A stretch of DNA of 64,000 nucleotides from Clostridium kluyveri DSM 555 (GCF_000016505.1 NC_009706.1:2418001-2482000), one strand, 5' to 3'; shown: positions 17,786 to 27,407, counted from the first letter of the stretch. The notes: a model not told the origin generated them from the letters alone. A program made the numbers and translations.

Positions 17786-17818
17786 GATTATATTTTGCCA
17801 AAGAAAGGGAGGTCATAA

Positions 17819-18265
17819 ATGAAAGAATATCGGGAGGAAATCAGACGGATTATGATTTCTGTCAACGTGATTGATGGAATCTATGCTATTGGTGCAAAAA
17901 AAATAGGAATTAAAGACAACACTCTCTCTTTGCTTTATGCGTTAGATGACGGGAAACCTCATTCGCAGAAAGAAATTTGCGAACATTGGCTTATTCCCAA
18001 AACAACAATTAACACTATTGTCAAGGAATGTGTTGATGCAGGATATATTGTTTTAGATGCGAGTAATCACACGAAAGAAAAGGAAATCCGTCTTACCGAT
18101 AAAGGACAAGAATATACAAGAACAATACTTAATCAAGTTTACGAATTAGAACGGCGGGCTATGGAAAAGACTCTTGCCAGTTATTCGCCGAAATTCGTGC
18201 ATGCAATAGAACAATTTACAGCTTATTTGAAAGAAGAGGCCGAACATTTCAGCTATGGAGAGTGA
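17819..18265 (+). CDS. MarR family transcriptional regulator
   Basis: 148 residues, ATG behind GGGAGGTCATAA. A winged helix in the middle contains HSQKEICEHWLIPKTTINTIVKE and a wing of LTDKGQEY type. Its stop overlaps the region just ahead of the acetyltransferase gene, so the two are cotranscribed. Base composition and codon use are richer in GC than the flanking Clostridium-like DNA, suggesting recent transfer. It probably represses the pair through the palindrome at 17751-17785. Confidence 0.92.
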   Translation: MKEYREEIRRIMISVNVIDGIYAIGAKKIGIKDNTLSLLYALDDGKPHSQKEICEHWLIPKTTINTIVKECVDAGYIVLDASNHTKEKEIRLTDKGQEYTRTILNQVYELERRAMEKTLASYSPKFVHAIEQFTAYLKEEAEHFSYGE

Positions 18266-18270
18266 ATGAT

Positions 18271-19494
18271 ATGAACAGTACAGACAAGGAAGAGATTTTT
18301 CCTTACCGCATACGAGATTTGACAACGAATGATATAGATCAATACAACGCATTACTCCGTTATGCTTTTCAAGTAACGGAGCAGGATTTGATAAATGCAG
18401 GTTGGCAAGGTGATGAAATTAAGCAATCAAAATTTCCTGTATTAGAGCGTGCCGATATACTCGGCTGTTATGACGGTGAGACCCTTGTTTCGCAATTTGC
18501 CGTATATCCCCTTAATATGAATATTTATAATGAAATCTACCCCATTGGATTTGTCACCAGTGTTTCCACCTATCCCGAATATTCCGGGAAAGGTATTATG
18601 TCAATACTGATGAAGAAAAGCCTGATACGCATGAGAAAAAAAGGGCAATCGTTAGCGCTGCTATACCCGTATTCCATTCCGCTATATAGGAAATATGGAT
18701 GGGAGATTATATCTAACAAAATTTCTTACAGCATTAAGGACAGGCAAATACCTTCAAAATCAAAAGCTCCGGGAAGCGTTCACCGTGTGAACTGGGAGAA
18801 TGAGGATTTTATGAACCTGCATATGCAGTTTGCAAAGCAGACACATGGTTGCCTATTCCGTAATGCTTTAGCTTGGGAGGAATATTGGCGGTGGGATTAC
18901 GACGATACGGTAGTTGCGATTTATTACAGCGTGGAGAACAAGCCTCTTGGATATATGGTGTACCTAATTCGGAACGATATTATGCATATCAAAGAGATGA
19001 TTTATCTCAACCGGGAAGCCCAAAAGGGATTGTGGGAGTATATACACGCTCATGACTCTATGATTGACGAAGTGCGTGGAAATACCTACTTCAATGAACC
19101 CGTTGCGTTTGATATGGACGACGGAGATATTAAAGAAACGATACGCCCTTACATTATGGGGCGCATAGTAGATATAGAGGAGTTTTTTTCTCATTATCGC
19201 TGCGATCCTTTAGAAAAGAATGTATGTATTTCTTTTGAAATCACTGATGGGATATTGGATTGGAATAACCGTACATTTAACATTCTGTTTAACGAGGGGC
19301 ACTGTTCACTGACAGACCAAAAAGCTGATTACCATGTTGCCCTGTCGATTGCCACTCTGACGACTTTGTTGCTCGGCTATAAAACCGCGATACAGCTTTA
19401 TCGCACGGAGCGTATACAAGGGGACGAACATTCAGTGCGAAGATTGGACGATGTAATTTTGCACGAAGCTCCCTATATTTCAGACTATATTTAA
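18271..19494 (+). CDS. GNAT N-acetyltransferase, Eis-like
   Basis: About 407 residues. The N-terminal GNAT domain has the acetyl-CoA loop (GFVTSVSTYPEYSGKGIMS) and the RKYGWE motif. A second GNAT-like part follows, and a C-terminal sterol-carrier-like domain completes the Eis layout (DUF4081/SCP2). The ATG at 18271 is chosen, 10 bases behind GGAGAG; a GTG at 18262 also lies in frame. Eis proteins acetylate amines, including aminoglycosides in mycobacteria; the substrate here is unknown. It is under the MarR gene and shares its foreign base composition. Confidence 0.88.
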   Translation: MNSTDKEEIFPYRIRDLTTNDIDQYNALLRYAFQVTEQDLINAGWQGDEIKQSKFPVLERADILGCYDGETLVSQFAVYPLNMNIYNEIYPIGFVTSVSTYPEYSGKGIMSILMKKSLIRMRKKGQSLALLYPYSIPLYRKYGWEIISNKISYSIKDRQIPSKSKAPGSVHRVNWENEDFMNLHMQFAKQTHGCLFRNALAWEEYWRWDYDDTVVAIYYSVENKPLGYMVYLIRNDIMHIKEMIYLNREAQKGLWEYIHAHDSMIDEVRGNTYFNEPVAFDMDDGDIKETIRPYIMGRIVDIEEFFSHYRCDPLEKNVCISFEITDGILDWNNRTFNILFNEGHCSLTDQKADYHVALSIATLTTLLLGYKTAIQLYRTERIQGDEHSVRRLDDVILHEAPYISDYI

Positions 19495-19631
19495 TGCTTC
19501 AAAGAAAGGATTTGTTATTTTGTTTGCACATATAAAGCCGAGAACTTGTGTGATTGCACTTTTAGGAAGTGCAATCGAATTAACCCCCTAATTTTGGACA
19601 GAATCTAATAAATTCTTCATTTATCTTAAAT

Positions 19632-20198
19632 TTAGACCCTTATTTGAATATTTGTTAGGTTTTCTCCAAAATAAAGGTTATAAAATTCATGTGGAGCCAT
19701 AAATCTTAAACTTGAGTGTAATCTCTTATTATTGTAGAATTCCATAAATTCATTTACTATTTTATATGCTTCCGCATAGCTTTCAAATTTATTAATTCCT
19801 AAACATTCATCCTCAAGTATTCTGTGAAATGATTCTACATGTGCGTTTTTATTTGGTGTCTTCACTGGTATTCTCTCATGTTCAATTTTAAGTTCTTCAC
19901 AGCATTCATTAAATTTATGGCTTATAAACTGAGGTCCGTTGTCTGTTCTTATTACTGGCTTTTTAGAACCTTCCTCAAACAAGTTTCTTCTTATTAAGCA
20001 CTTTCTAAGTAGTGCGGCAGCATCTTTAACCTCACAGTGTAAACCCATGTGGTAATCTATAATGCTCCTATCAAAGATATCAATTAAATTTAGTAAGTAG
20101 AAGAACTTATCTTCACCTTCTATGTAGCCATATTTTATATCCATTTCCCATAATTGATTTGAGCCTGTTATAGTTCTGTTGACTGCAATATATGGTTT
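19632..20198 (-). pseudogene. IS3 family transposase orfB, C-terminal catalytic fragment
   Basis: The frame covers the rve/DDE core: WEMDIKYGY (first Asp), RTDNGPQF (second Asp) and ESFHRILEDE (Glu), then the usual ending YNNKRLHSSL. It continues upstream of its first Met to KPYIAVNRTITG near 20198, where homology stops at the group II intron piece. OrfA and the N-terminal part of orfB are missing. The sequence just outside the stop (about 19570-19600) may be the IS end. It is not the other half of the remnant at 16.8-17.3 kb, because the order is wrong for one copy. Confidence 0.85.
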
Positions 20199-20326
20199 GT
20201 GTTCCTCAGACCGAGTCCTTCAGATTTCACCTCACGATGGACACCCTTGTCTTTGACTAATGGTTGCTACTACCAAGCCCCACAACGGACTTTCACCGTC
20301 AAGCTGTTGCCCAATGCTGGGCGCAC
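20199..20326 (-). mobile_element. Group II intron 5'-end fragment
   Basis: Read on the minus strand from 20326 the sequence starts GTGCGCCCAGCAT. It then has the highly conserved domain I blocks of bacterial ORF-bearing group II introns: GGTGAAAGTCC, GGGCTTGGTAGTAG, AAGGGTGTCCATCGTGAGG, GTGAAATCTGAAGG and CTGAGGAACAC. About 125 bases remain, joined to the IS3 fragment. The rest of the intron, including the reverse transcriptase and domains V-VI, is absent. Confidence 0.8.
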
Positions 20327-20397
20327 CTAAAAAATGACTATGGTTTGAACCATAATCATTTAAAATACGTAATTAAATTTATTTAGCATATACAGAT

Positions 20398-20850
20398 TTA
20401 TATAAATAGAATACTATCATTTACCATATATGAAATAGCTCCTCTCTTGTGTCCTGGAAATACAATAGCTTTTATTTTTATATTTCCTATATTTAATACA
20501 TCTCCATCCTGTACTTTTATATATTTTGTTCTGTTTTTCTTCTTCTTATTGAATTCCATATATTTTAATTTTTTATCAAACACTTTTGAGGGTATGTAAA
20601 TATTTGAATTTTTGAATAATTTAATACCTCCCATGTTATAGAAATGGGGATAAGTTATAAATACATTAGAAATAGATTCAGGTTTAATGTCTATTTTACC
20701 TAATTCCCTATTTACAACACAGGGAATAAAACCCGAATTAAAACATACAGCAGCTCCATAATTAGAATAAATAAAAAAGTTAGAAACAAGTGTTCTCACT
20801 ACATATACATTACCTGATATCTTACGAGTCTTACCTAATTTAAATACCAT
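20398..20850 (-). pseudogene. Truncated, degenerate metallo-beta-lactamase-fold hydrolase
   Basis: 150 residues, ATG behind GGAGAGAAAACAT. It follows the MBL-fold plan (FIYSNYGAAVCFNSG; GIKLFKNSNIYIPS; VFPGHKRGAISYMV), but the metal-binding HxHxDH motif is replaced by TYPHFYNMGG. The protein stops right after the SILF strand, where a GD motif and about 70 further residues are expected. The break lies next to the group II intron and IS3 debris, which probably removed the 3' end. Without the metal ligands it is unlikely to be an active hydrolase. Confidence 0.7.
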
Positions 20851-20999
20851 ATGTTTTCTCTCCTATTTATACCCTTCGTTATTCATGGTAAAATATTTTT
20901 TCTAATTGTATCATATCCCATTTCTATTAATTTATACACCGTATTATCAATTCACAATTCACAATTTACAGTTCACAATTATAGATTGATTTCAGTTAT

Positions 21000-22097
21000 T
21001 TAATAATTCACGTGTATTAGCCAAAATTTTATATTTTTGTCACTCCATCCAAGATCCCAAGGTACTTTATTTCTGTCTGTATTATGACAGCTTACCAGAG
21101 AATATCCTCGGCAGTCTGCACCTGTCACCATTGATATATGAGTAATATCCCCTTTTTTTTCATATGCTACAAAATCTCCTGGAAGAAGCTTGTAAGAAGC
21201 CTTATAAACTTTCTCATAGCTGCCATGGGCAATAACTGAAGCTCTTCCACTGTATATCATATAATCTTTAAATCCATCTGCATTCAGCCAGGCACTAGTG
21301 GCTCCTGAACTATCATAATTCCAGGAACGATTTTTTCTGAATTTGCCTCCTTCATGTAATATTTGGGATGCAAAATTGGCACAATCTCCCCCCTGAGAAT
21401 TATAATTTCTATATTTTTTATTATATACATAACCATGTTTTTTTTCTGTAGCTATGCCGCAGTATTTATCCGCATATTCCACTGCAGATTTTCTTCTATC
21501 TCCTATGCTTGAAAGATCCCTTTCATTTTGAGATAGTATATATTGTTTTATGGAATCAACCTTTAAATTATCTAAATTAAGAGAATCTGCAAAAGGATCT
21601 TTATACCACTCTTTAGTTATTATCCATTTATTGTCCTTTTTGGCTACATTTAATACATGAGAGGTTCCTATTCTACATCTATTTATAATTTCAGGACAAT
21701 TTTCATATACATATTTATATTCTGTTGAGCATATCAAATTTACAGAAAACTTGTCACCTTTTCTCCTAATTCTTTTTATTACTATATCAGGAGTAATATC
21801 TGTGAACTTCACTCCCTGCTTTTCTTCCCAATTTTCAAGATATTTTTTCTTGGTCTCTTCATGTTCATAGGCCCAGGTGCCATATTTTGTGTTTTTGTCA
21901 TAGCTAACTTCTATTAATTTTAAATCTCCATTTAATATGGCCTTATTTCTATTTCGAAATATTTCCTGTATGGAATTTGATATTTCTTCTTTAATAAGAG
22001 TTTCCTCTTCCTGTGCTCTTATATAAGGCGATATGCAAAATATAAATAGAATTATTACAATAAACTGTATAAAATGTTTCTTTGGAAAAAATTTCAT
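21000..22097 (-). CDS. Secreted putative amidase-domain (CHAP-like) protein
   Basis: About 365 residues. A signal peptide or anchor (FPKKHFIQFIVIILFIFCISPY) is followed by a region of roughly 170 residues resembling an uptake/NTF2-like module. From about 205 on lies an amidase_6 domain: GGDCANFASQ with the likely catalytic Cys, GDFVAYEK, and THISMVTG with the His. The start at 22097 follows GAGGAGT; five upstream codons were excluded. Proteins of this type are exported and often act at the cell wall or during sporulation. It is codirectional with the peptidase gene behind it, 120 bp away. Confidence 0.82.
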   Translation of the reverse strand: MKFFPKKHFIQFIVIILFIFCISPYIRAQEEETLIKEEISNSIQEIFRNRNKAILNGDLKLIEVSYDKNTKYGTWAYEHEETKKKYLENWEEKQGVKFTDITPDIVIKRIRRKGDKFSVNLICSTEYKYVYENCPEIINRCRIGTSHVLNVAKKDNKWIITKEWYKDPFADSLNLDNLKVDSIKQYILSQNERDLSSIGDRRKSAVEYADKYCGIATEKKHGYVYNKKYRNYNSQGGDCANFASQILHEGGKFRKNRSWNYDSSGATSAWLNADGFKDYMIYSGRASVIAHGSYEKVYKASYKLLPGDFVAYEKKGDITHISMVTGADCRGYSLVSCHNTDRNKVPWDLGWSDKNIKFWLIHVNY

Positions 22098-22216
22098 AAT
22101 TGTACTCCTCATATAATTATAATTTAACAGTTATCAGAGTTCATATAATTTTACAATTATTATTCCCATTAAAAATAATAATCACTCTGTAAATTTCAGG
22201 TGTTAAATATGTTAAT

Positions 22217-23113
22217 TTATAGCTTTTCATCTATTTTTTTTATACAGTTTTTCACCATTTCATCTTCACAGGGTACATTTTCATACCAGAATTTATCATT
22301 TTTATTCTCATGTCTAAAATATTTAGTTTTCAAGATTATTTCCGGTCTATACTCAAAATGCAAAATATCAAAGTGACTCCACTTACCTCCCCAAACAAAA
22401 TTATTTTTTTCAAATATTTCTACGATCTCTTTAGGATATTCTTTCAGTCTGCTATCTCCCTCTTCCTTGGATACCCACTTCCAATAATCTCTTCTATCTC
22501 TAGCGAGATCTATAGCTATTCCAAAAGCATGAGGACTTAATAAACTAGTTCCGGAAATACACCTATAATTAAATGTACCACTACCTGGAAATAAGCATCT
22601 TGAAATATCTGCCCTTTTTTGTGACAGCGGAATAAGCTCCTTCATAACACTTTCCAGAGATTTTGAAGCATCATTGTTTCCATTAAACTGAAAACTACCA
22701 TATCCTAGGTTAACTCTTTTTAAATTAGCTTCTACAGAACTTTTATTGAGTCCATATACTTCCTTTAATAGTGGATAAACTCTAAATCTCCCCGGATCCA
22801 TATCCTTATCCATAACTTTATTTATGAATTCCTCTGGATAGGACTGTTCCATCATATCCTGCAGATCTGTGTTATTCAACTTTTCTTCAAAACTTTTTTT
22901 CTTTTTATCATCATATAAAACTCTTTTACCGGATTTAGTAATCAAATATACATCTTCATTACTGTCTTTTTCTATATCAACTATATAATCCTTATATGCC
23001 ATCATAAGACATAAAATATCCTGTTTCATTGTAATATCATAATTACTTGACAGAGCTTTTACAGGACTTACCCACAGACAGCTGAACATTATGATTAAAA
23101 TCATTTTTTTCAT
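22217..23113 (-). CDS. Secreted M15-family D-Ala-D-Ala carboxypeptidase-like peptidase
   Basis: 298 residues, ATG behind GGAGGACATATTTT, with an N-terminal signal peptide. The M15 zinc site is seen as SPHAFGIAIDLA (His, Asp) and WSHFDILHFEYRPE (third ligand region) near residues 190-275. Such enzymes trim peptidoglycan stem peptides outside the cell. The following gene is the amidase-domain protein, so the pair may act together in wall turnover. Confidence 0.88.
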   Translation of the reverse strand: MKKMILIIMFSCLWVSPVKALSSNYDITMKQDILCLMMAYKDYIVDIEKDSNEDVYLITKSGKRVLYDDKKKKSFEEKLNNTDLQDMMEQSYPEEFINKVMDKDMDPGRFRVYPLLKEVYGLNKSSVEANLKRVNLGYGSFQFNGNNDASKSLESVMKELIPLSQKRADISRCLFPGSGTFNYRCISGTSLLSPHAFGIAIDLARDRRDYWKWVSKEEGDSRLKEYPKEIVEIFEKNNFVWGGKWSHFDILHFEYRPEIILKTKYFRHENKNDKFWYENVPCEDEMVKNCIKKIDEKL

Positions 23114-23232
23114 AAAATATGTCCTCCAATCTTTGAAATATATAGAGTAAATATTACCTTTAATTTATGTTGTACACTCTATATTAAGCTTATACATTGG
23201 AGTTATTACCGAATTTAGCTTATATAAATATT

Positions 23233-23291
23233 GTAGCCAATGGTATAGAAATTTTAACATTTTACATGCAAATTTCTATACCACTGGCTAC
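23233..23291 (-). terminator. Long inverted repeat directly behind the XRE gene
   Basis: Arms of 22 bases (23233-23254 and 23270-23291, one mismatch, 15-base loop) start at the stop codon of the XRE gene. No T-tract follows, so termination is probable but not assured; an mRNA-end stabiliser or small element is possible. Confidence 0.5.
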
Positions 23292-23684
23292 CTATCTAAT
23301 ATAAGGTAAAATAAGTTTCACCATGCTTTCAATTAAATTTAACTCTTTAGGAGAGCATGTCTCCAGTAACTTATGTAATACACTGCTGCTTTTTTTATCA
23401 GCTGCTGAATTATATTCTTTAAATTCCTCTTTTATAATATTTTCATTATTTTTACATTTATCCTTTCCATATATCAAATAATCTGTTGTTACACAAAGAG
23501 AATTTGCTATTTTAACTAATGCTGTAAGACTCATTTGTCGTTCACCTCTCTCTAGTTGTCCAATATAAAGTGCGGAAAGATCCACAATTTCAGCAAATCT
23601 TTCTCTTGTTAAATCTAATTTTTCTCTATTTTCACGAATTCTAATCCCCATTTCCTGTTTATTAATTATATTTATCTTCTTCAT
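23292..23684 (-). CDS. XRE family transcriptional regulator
   Basis: 130 residues, ATG behind CAGGAGTGAAGACAA. A Cro/C1-type helix-turn-helix occupies about 12-70 (RENREKLDLTRERFAEIV...LYIGQLERGERQMS...DYLIYG). A linker and a C-terminal helical segment ending in MVKLILPYIR follow. Its layout, small helix-turn-helix plus tail, is like SinR/Rap-type regulators. It is divergent from a Spo0E-like gene 230 bp away, which hints at a sporulation or transition-state role; this is inference. Confidence 0.88.
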   Translation of the reverse strand: MKKINIINKQEMGIRIRENREKLDLTRERFAEIVDLSALYIGQLERGERQMSLTALVKIANSLCVTTDYLIYGKDKCKNNENIIKEEFKEYNSAADKKSSSVLHKLLETCSPKELNLIESMVKLILPYIR

Positions 23685-23914
23685 TTGTCTTCACTCCTGT
23701 CTAACCTCTTAAGATAACTTTATACATAACCATTAATTAGATAAATAAGCTTACTGTAAACAAATATTATTTGCATTTAGCATATTTATTGTGTAAAATT
23801 AATTATGTAATTAATCTGCAAACTTAAATTTTAGAATAAGATACAATTATATGTAAATTAGGGAGAAGCTATCTGATATTTCAAATTTTAAACTATACAT
23901 TTGGAGTGTTAAAT

Positions 23915-24076
23915 TTGTCAAAAAAAGATATTTATAAACTAAGAAAAAAATTAAATTTATTAATTCGTGAAAGAGATAATTTAGATCGAGAAATTTTAGA
24001 AGTAAATAATAAACTGGACAAAATTATAGGAGAGCTTATGCATGAAAATATAAAAAGTACTCTGGATACAGAATAA
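23915..24076 (+). CDS. Spo0E-like aspartyl-phosphate phosphatase (53 residues)
   Basis: TTG start at 23915, eight bases after GGAG, followed by 53 codons. The sequence (KDIYKLRKKLNLLIRERDN, then ILEVNNKLDKII) forms two amphipathic helices. Its length, charge and the central NNKLD closely resemble the S-Q-x-L-D signature of Spo0E-family phosphatases that dephosphorylate Spo0A~P. A strong terminator follows directly. The first signature position is Asn rather than Ser, so activity is uncertain. Confidence 0.7.
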   Translation: MSKKDIYKLRKKLNLLIRERDNLDREILEVNNKLDKIIGELMHENIKSTLDTE

Positions 24077-24111
24077 CTTCTCAAAAATCTAGTTTGTAGA
24101 ATTAAAATGAT

Positions 24112-24160
24112 AAAATCGTTGATGATTTACAATTTATCAACGATTTTATTATTTTTGTTT
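24112..24160. terminator. Bidirectional terminator between spo0E-like gene and carB
   Basis: Stem AAAATCGTTGAT (24112-24123) / ATCAACGATTTT (24136-24147), followed on the plus strand by ATTATTTTTGTTT and, on the minus strand, by TTTTATCATTTT. It lies between two convergent genes. Confidence 0.7.
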
Positions 24161-24167
24161 ACTGGAA

Positions 24168-27100
24168 CTATATATTTATAATTTTTTTATTTAAACTTCC
24201 CTGTAGATATTCGCTCATAGTTCTATATTCTACAGTTCCTCCCTTTTTATCTACGAATATGGCATCTGCATAAACGTCAGCCGTATCTATGCAGGTAAAT
24301 ACCACTTTGTCATGAGCCAGGGCCATATGCCTTAATTTAAACCCTTCTCTTGTACCATCATATCCTTGAGTAGGTATATTTATAACTATATCTATTTTAT
24401 CTTCTTTAATATAAGATATTGCATCTTCTATAGAAAGCTTGCTGCATTTTATGCCATTTTCCTTTAAGAACTTAAATGTTCCAGAAGAAGCAATTATATT
24501 AAAATTCAAAGAATTATACTTCTTAATTACCTCTAGAGAACTGCACTTATCCCTGTCATTTATACATACATATAAATTGCCTTTCTTAAAAATTTCAACT
24601 CCCGCAGCTTTAAATGCCTTGTATATTGCCTTATCTTTATCGTAGTCAACTCCTAGAACCTCTCCTGTAGATTTCATTTCCGGTCCCAAAGCTACATCTA
24701 CTCCAGGCAGTTTTTTACTGGAAAATACAGGCATTTTTACAGCAAAAATATTACTGTATTTATACATATCCTGTTTATAATTAAATTCTTTTATTTTTTT
24801 ACCCAGCATAACTTCCACGGCTATTTCCACCATAGGAACATCAGTAACCTTACTCAAAATAGGTACAGTCCTTGATGCCCTTGGATTTACTTCTATTACA
24901 TATATTTTATCTCCATCAAAAGCGTATTGAACATTTAAAAGACCTTTAACATTTAATTCTCTAGCTATATTTACCGTATACTCTTCTATTCTCTGACACA
25001 CCTTTTCAGGTAAATCGGAAGCAGGATATATAGCTATGCTATCCCCTGAATGTACTCCTGTTCTCTCCACATGTTCCATTATCCCTGGGATTATTAAATC
25101 CTGTCCATCTGATATGGCATCCACTTCTATTTCCCTTCCAAGTATATATTTATCTACAAGTACAGGATGCTCTTTAGATAAATTTACCGCTTCTTTTAAA
25201 TACCTTTCTAATTCTTCAGGATTATAAACTACCTTCATAGCTCTTCCGCCTATTACATAAGATGGCCTTACAATAACTGGATACCCTATTTCAGAAACCA
25301 GTTTATAAGCTTCTTTCAAACTGGTTACAGACCCTCCTATAGGAGAATTTATATTGAGCTTTTTGAGGAGTATTCTGAATTTTTCCCTGTCCTCTGCCAG
25401 ATCTATGGACTCAAAAGAAGTTCCAAGTAAATTTACTCCCCTGTCATTTAATTTTTTAGATAAGTTCAAAGCAGTTTGTCCCCCAAATTGTACTATAACC
25501 CCATCCACTTTTTCTTCATTTATTACATTCATCACATCATCTATATAGAGGGGATCAAAATACAATTTATCTGAAATGTCAAAATCCGTACTTACGGTTT
25601 CAGGATTGTTATTTATTATAATAGCTTCATATCCTGCCTTTTTTATAGCCCATACACCATTAACACAGCAGTAGTCAAATTCTATACCCTGTCCTATTCT
25701 GATAGGACCGGAGCCTATTACAAGTATTTTTTTATTATCTGAAATAACATTATCATTTTCAAGATCATAGCAGGAGTAATAATAGGAAGTTTTAGCTTCA
25801 AATTCACCGCTGCAGGTATCTACCATCTTATATACCACTCTTATGCCGTTTACTTCTCTAAGCTGCTTTAAATCTTCCAGCTTCATACCCATCAAATTAC
25901 AGATGTATTCATCTGTAAATCCCATTAATTCTGCTTGATGAATGATATCTACATTTGGTACATTACTTACCAATTTATTTTCCATATCTATAATATTCTT
26001 TACTCCATATATAAACCATTTGTCTATTTTAGTTATTTCATAGAGTTCATCTACACTTATTCCTTTTCTAAGAGCTTCTGCCAGAGCAAAAAGTCTCTCA
26101 TCATCTTCTTTTTTTAATTTATCTATTATTTGAGATAAATTCATGTCTTCAAATTTATCCAGTTTTAACCCCACTATCTTTCCTTCAAGACTTATTACTG
26201 CCTTTAAAAGAGCACTTTCAAAACTCCTGTCTATTGCCATAACTTCACCAGTAGCTTTCATCTGGGTTTTGAGAGTTCTATTGGCAGTCTTGAATTTATC
26301 AAAAGGCCACTTAGGCATTTTAACTACACAATAATCTAGTGCCGGCTCAAAAAGAGCACTGGAATTTCCTGTAACATAATTTTTTAGTTCATCTAGAGTA
26401 TACCCAAGAGCTATCTTAGCCGCTATTTTAGCTATAGGGTATCCTGCAGCCTTTGAAGCCAGTGCACTGGATCTGCTCACCCTTGGATTCACTTCTATAA
26501 CCATATATTCATTGCCGCTTGGATTTAGTGCAAATTGAATATTGCACCCTCCTTCTATTTTCAACTTTCTTATTATCTTTATAGAAGATCTTCTAAGCAT
26601 CTGATATTCCCTGTCCGTAAGGGTCTGTGACGGTGCAACTACAATACTGTCCCCTGTATGTATTCCTACAGGATCCAGGTTTTCCATATTACAAACTACC
26701 ATACAATTATCTTTTTTATCCCTCATTATCTCATATTCAAGTTCTTTCCATCCAGCCAGACTTTGCTCTAACAATATTTGATTTATAGGACTTTCCTCCA
26801 GCCCATTTTTACATATTTCCAGGTATTCCTCATAATTGTCTGCAATGCCTCCTCCAGTTCCTCCAAGAGTATACGCTGGTCTTATTATAATAGGTAAACT
26901 AACCTTGTCTAAAAAAGATTTGCACTGCTCTAAATCTGTAGCAATAGTACTTAAAGCTATGGGTTCCTCTATTTCTTCCATTAAATTTTTAAAACTTTCC
27001 CTGTCCTCGGCATTTTTTATTGATTCAGTTTTTATTCCAAGAAGCTCCACATTATACTTTTTTAATATACCAAGTTTGCCAAGTTCCATAGCCAGATTAA

Positions 27101-27386
27101 GAGCTGTCTGTCCCCCAAATCCCGCCAGAACCCCATCTGGTCTTTCTCTTTTTATTATTGCCTCTAGTGATTCAACAGTCAAAGGTTCTACATAGGTTTT
27201 ATGTGCAATATTTTTATCTGTCATTATAGTAGCAGGATTACTATTTACAAGTACTGTTTCTATACCCTCTTTTTTTATGGCTTCACAAGCTTGTGTTCCC
27301 GAATAGTCAAATTCTGCTGCCTGGCCTATTATTATAGGACCTGAACCTATTATTAAAACCTTCTTCAAGTTTTCTCTTAACGGCAT
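24168..27386 (-). CDS. carB: Carbamoyl-phosphate synthase large subunit
   Basis: 1072 residues, full length for CarB. Two duplicated ATP-grasp halves are seen (GGTGGGIADN near 175 and IGGRAMKVVY near 710), each opened by a VLIIGSGPIIIGQ / ILVIGSGPIRIGQ motif. The C-terminal MGS-type allosteric domain has GYDGTREGFKLRH and DTADVYADA. It makes carbamoyl phosphate from bicarbonate, ATP and ammonia channelled from CarA. It follows carA by 21 bp in the argF-carA-carB operon. Confidence 0.98.
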   Translation of the reverse strand: MPLRENLKKVLIIGSGPIIIGQAAEFDYSGTQACEAIKKEGIETVLVNSNPATIMTDKNIAHKTYVEPLTVESLEAIIKRERPDGVLAGFGGQTALNLAMELGKLGILKKYNVELLGIKTESIKNAEDRESFKNLMEEIEEPIALSTIATDLEQCKSFLDKVSLPIIIRPAYTLGGTGGGIADNYEEYLEICKNGLEESPINQILLEQSLAGWKELEYEIMRDKKDNCMVVCNMENLDPVGIHTGDSIVVAPSQTLTDREYQMLRRSSIKIIRKLKIEGGCNIQFALNPSGNEYMVIEVNPRVSRSSALASKAAGYPIAKIAAKIALGYTLDELKNYVTGNSSALFEPALDYCVVKMPKWPFDKFKTANRTLKTQMKATGEVMAIDRSFESALLKAVISLEGKIVGLKLDKFEDMNLSQIIDKLKKEDDERLFALAEALRKGISVDELYEITKIDKWFIYGVKNIIDMENKLVSNVPNVDIIHQAELMGFTDEYICNLMGMKLEDLKQLREVNGIRVVYKMVDTCSGEFEAKTSYYYSCYDLENDNVISDNKKILVIGSGPIRIGQGIEFDYCCVNGVWAIKKAGYEAIIINNNPETVSTDFDISDKLYFDPLYIDDVMNVINEEKVDGVIVQFGGQTALNLSKKLNDRGVNLLGTSFESIDLAEDREKFRILLKKLNINSPIGGSVTSLKEAYKLVSEIGYPVIVRPSYVIGGRAMKVVYNPEELERYLKEAVNLSKEHPVLVDKYILGREIEVDAISDGQDLIIPGIMEHVERTGVHSGDSIAIYPASDLPEKVCQRIEEYTVNIARELNVKGLLNVQYAFDGDKIYVIEVNPRASRTVPILSKVTDVPMVEIAVEVMLGKKIKEFNYKQDMYKYSNIFAVKMPVFSSKKLPGVDVALGPEMKSTGEVLGVDYDKDKAIYKAFKAAGVEIFKKGNLYVCINDRDKCSSLEVIKKYNSLNFNIIASSGTFKFLKENGIKCSKLSIEDAISYIKEDKIDIVINIPTQGYDGTREGFKLRHMALAHDKVVFTCIDTADVYADAIFVDKKGGTVEYRTMSEYLQGSLNKKIINI

Positions 27387-27407
27387 TATATCACTTCTCC
27401 TTGTTAT

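Larger units (their letters stand above)
17338..17818. other. Gene-free stretch with IS end, terminator and promoter region
   Basis: It holds the outer end of the IS3 remnant (about 17342-17392), then about 280 bases in which no coding gene is supported. A strong terminator (17674-17722) and the operator/promoter of the marR gene (17738-17785) follow. A 61-codon open frame at 17384-17569 has no ribosome binding site and no recognisable family. Confidence 0.6.

Noticed and set aside
16773-20198. The two IS3 pieces as one interrupted copy
   Set aside because: On the minus strand the C-terminal piece lies ahead of the N-terminal piece, the wrong order for one element split by an insertion.
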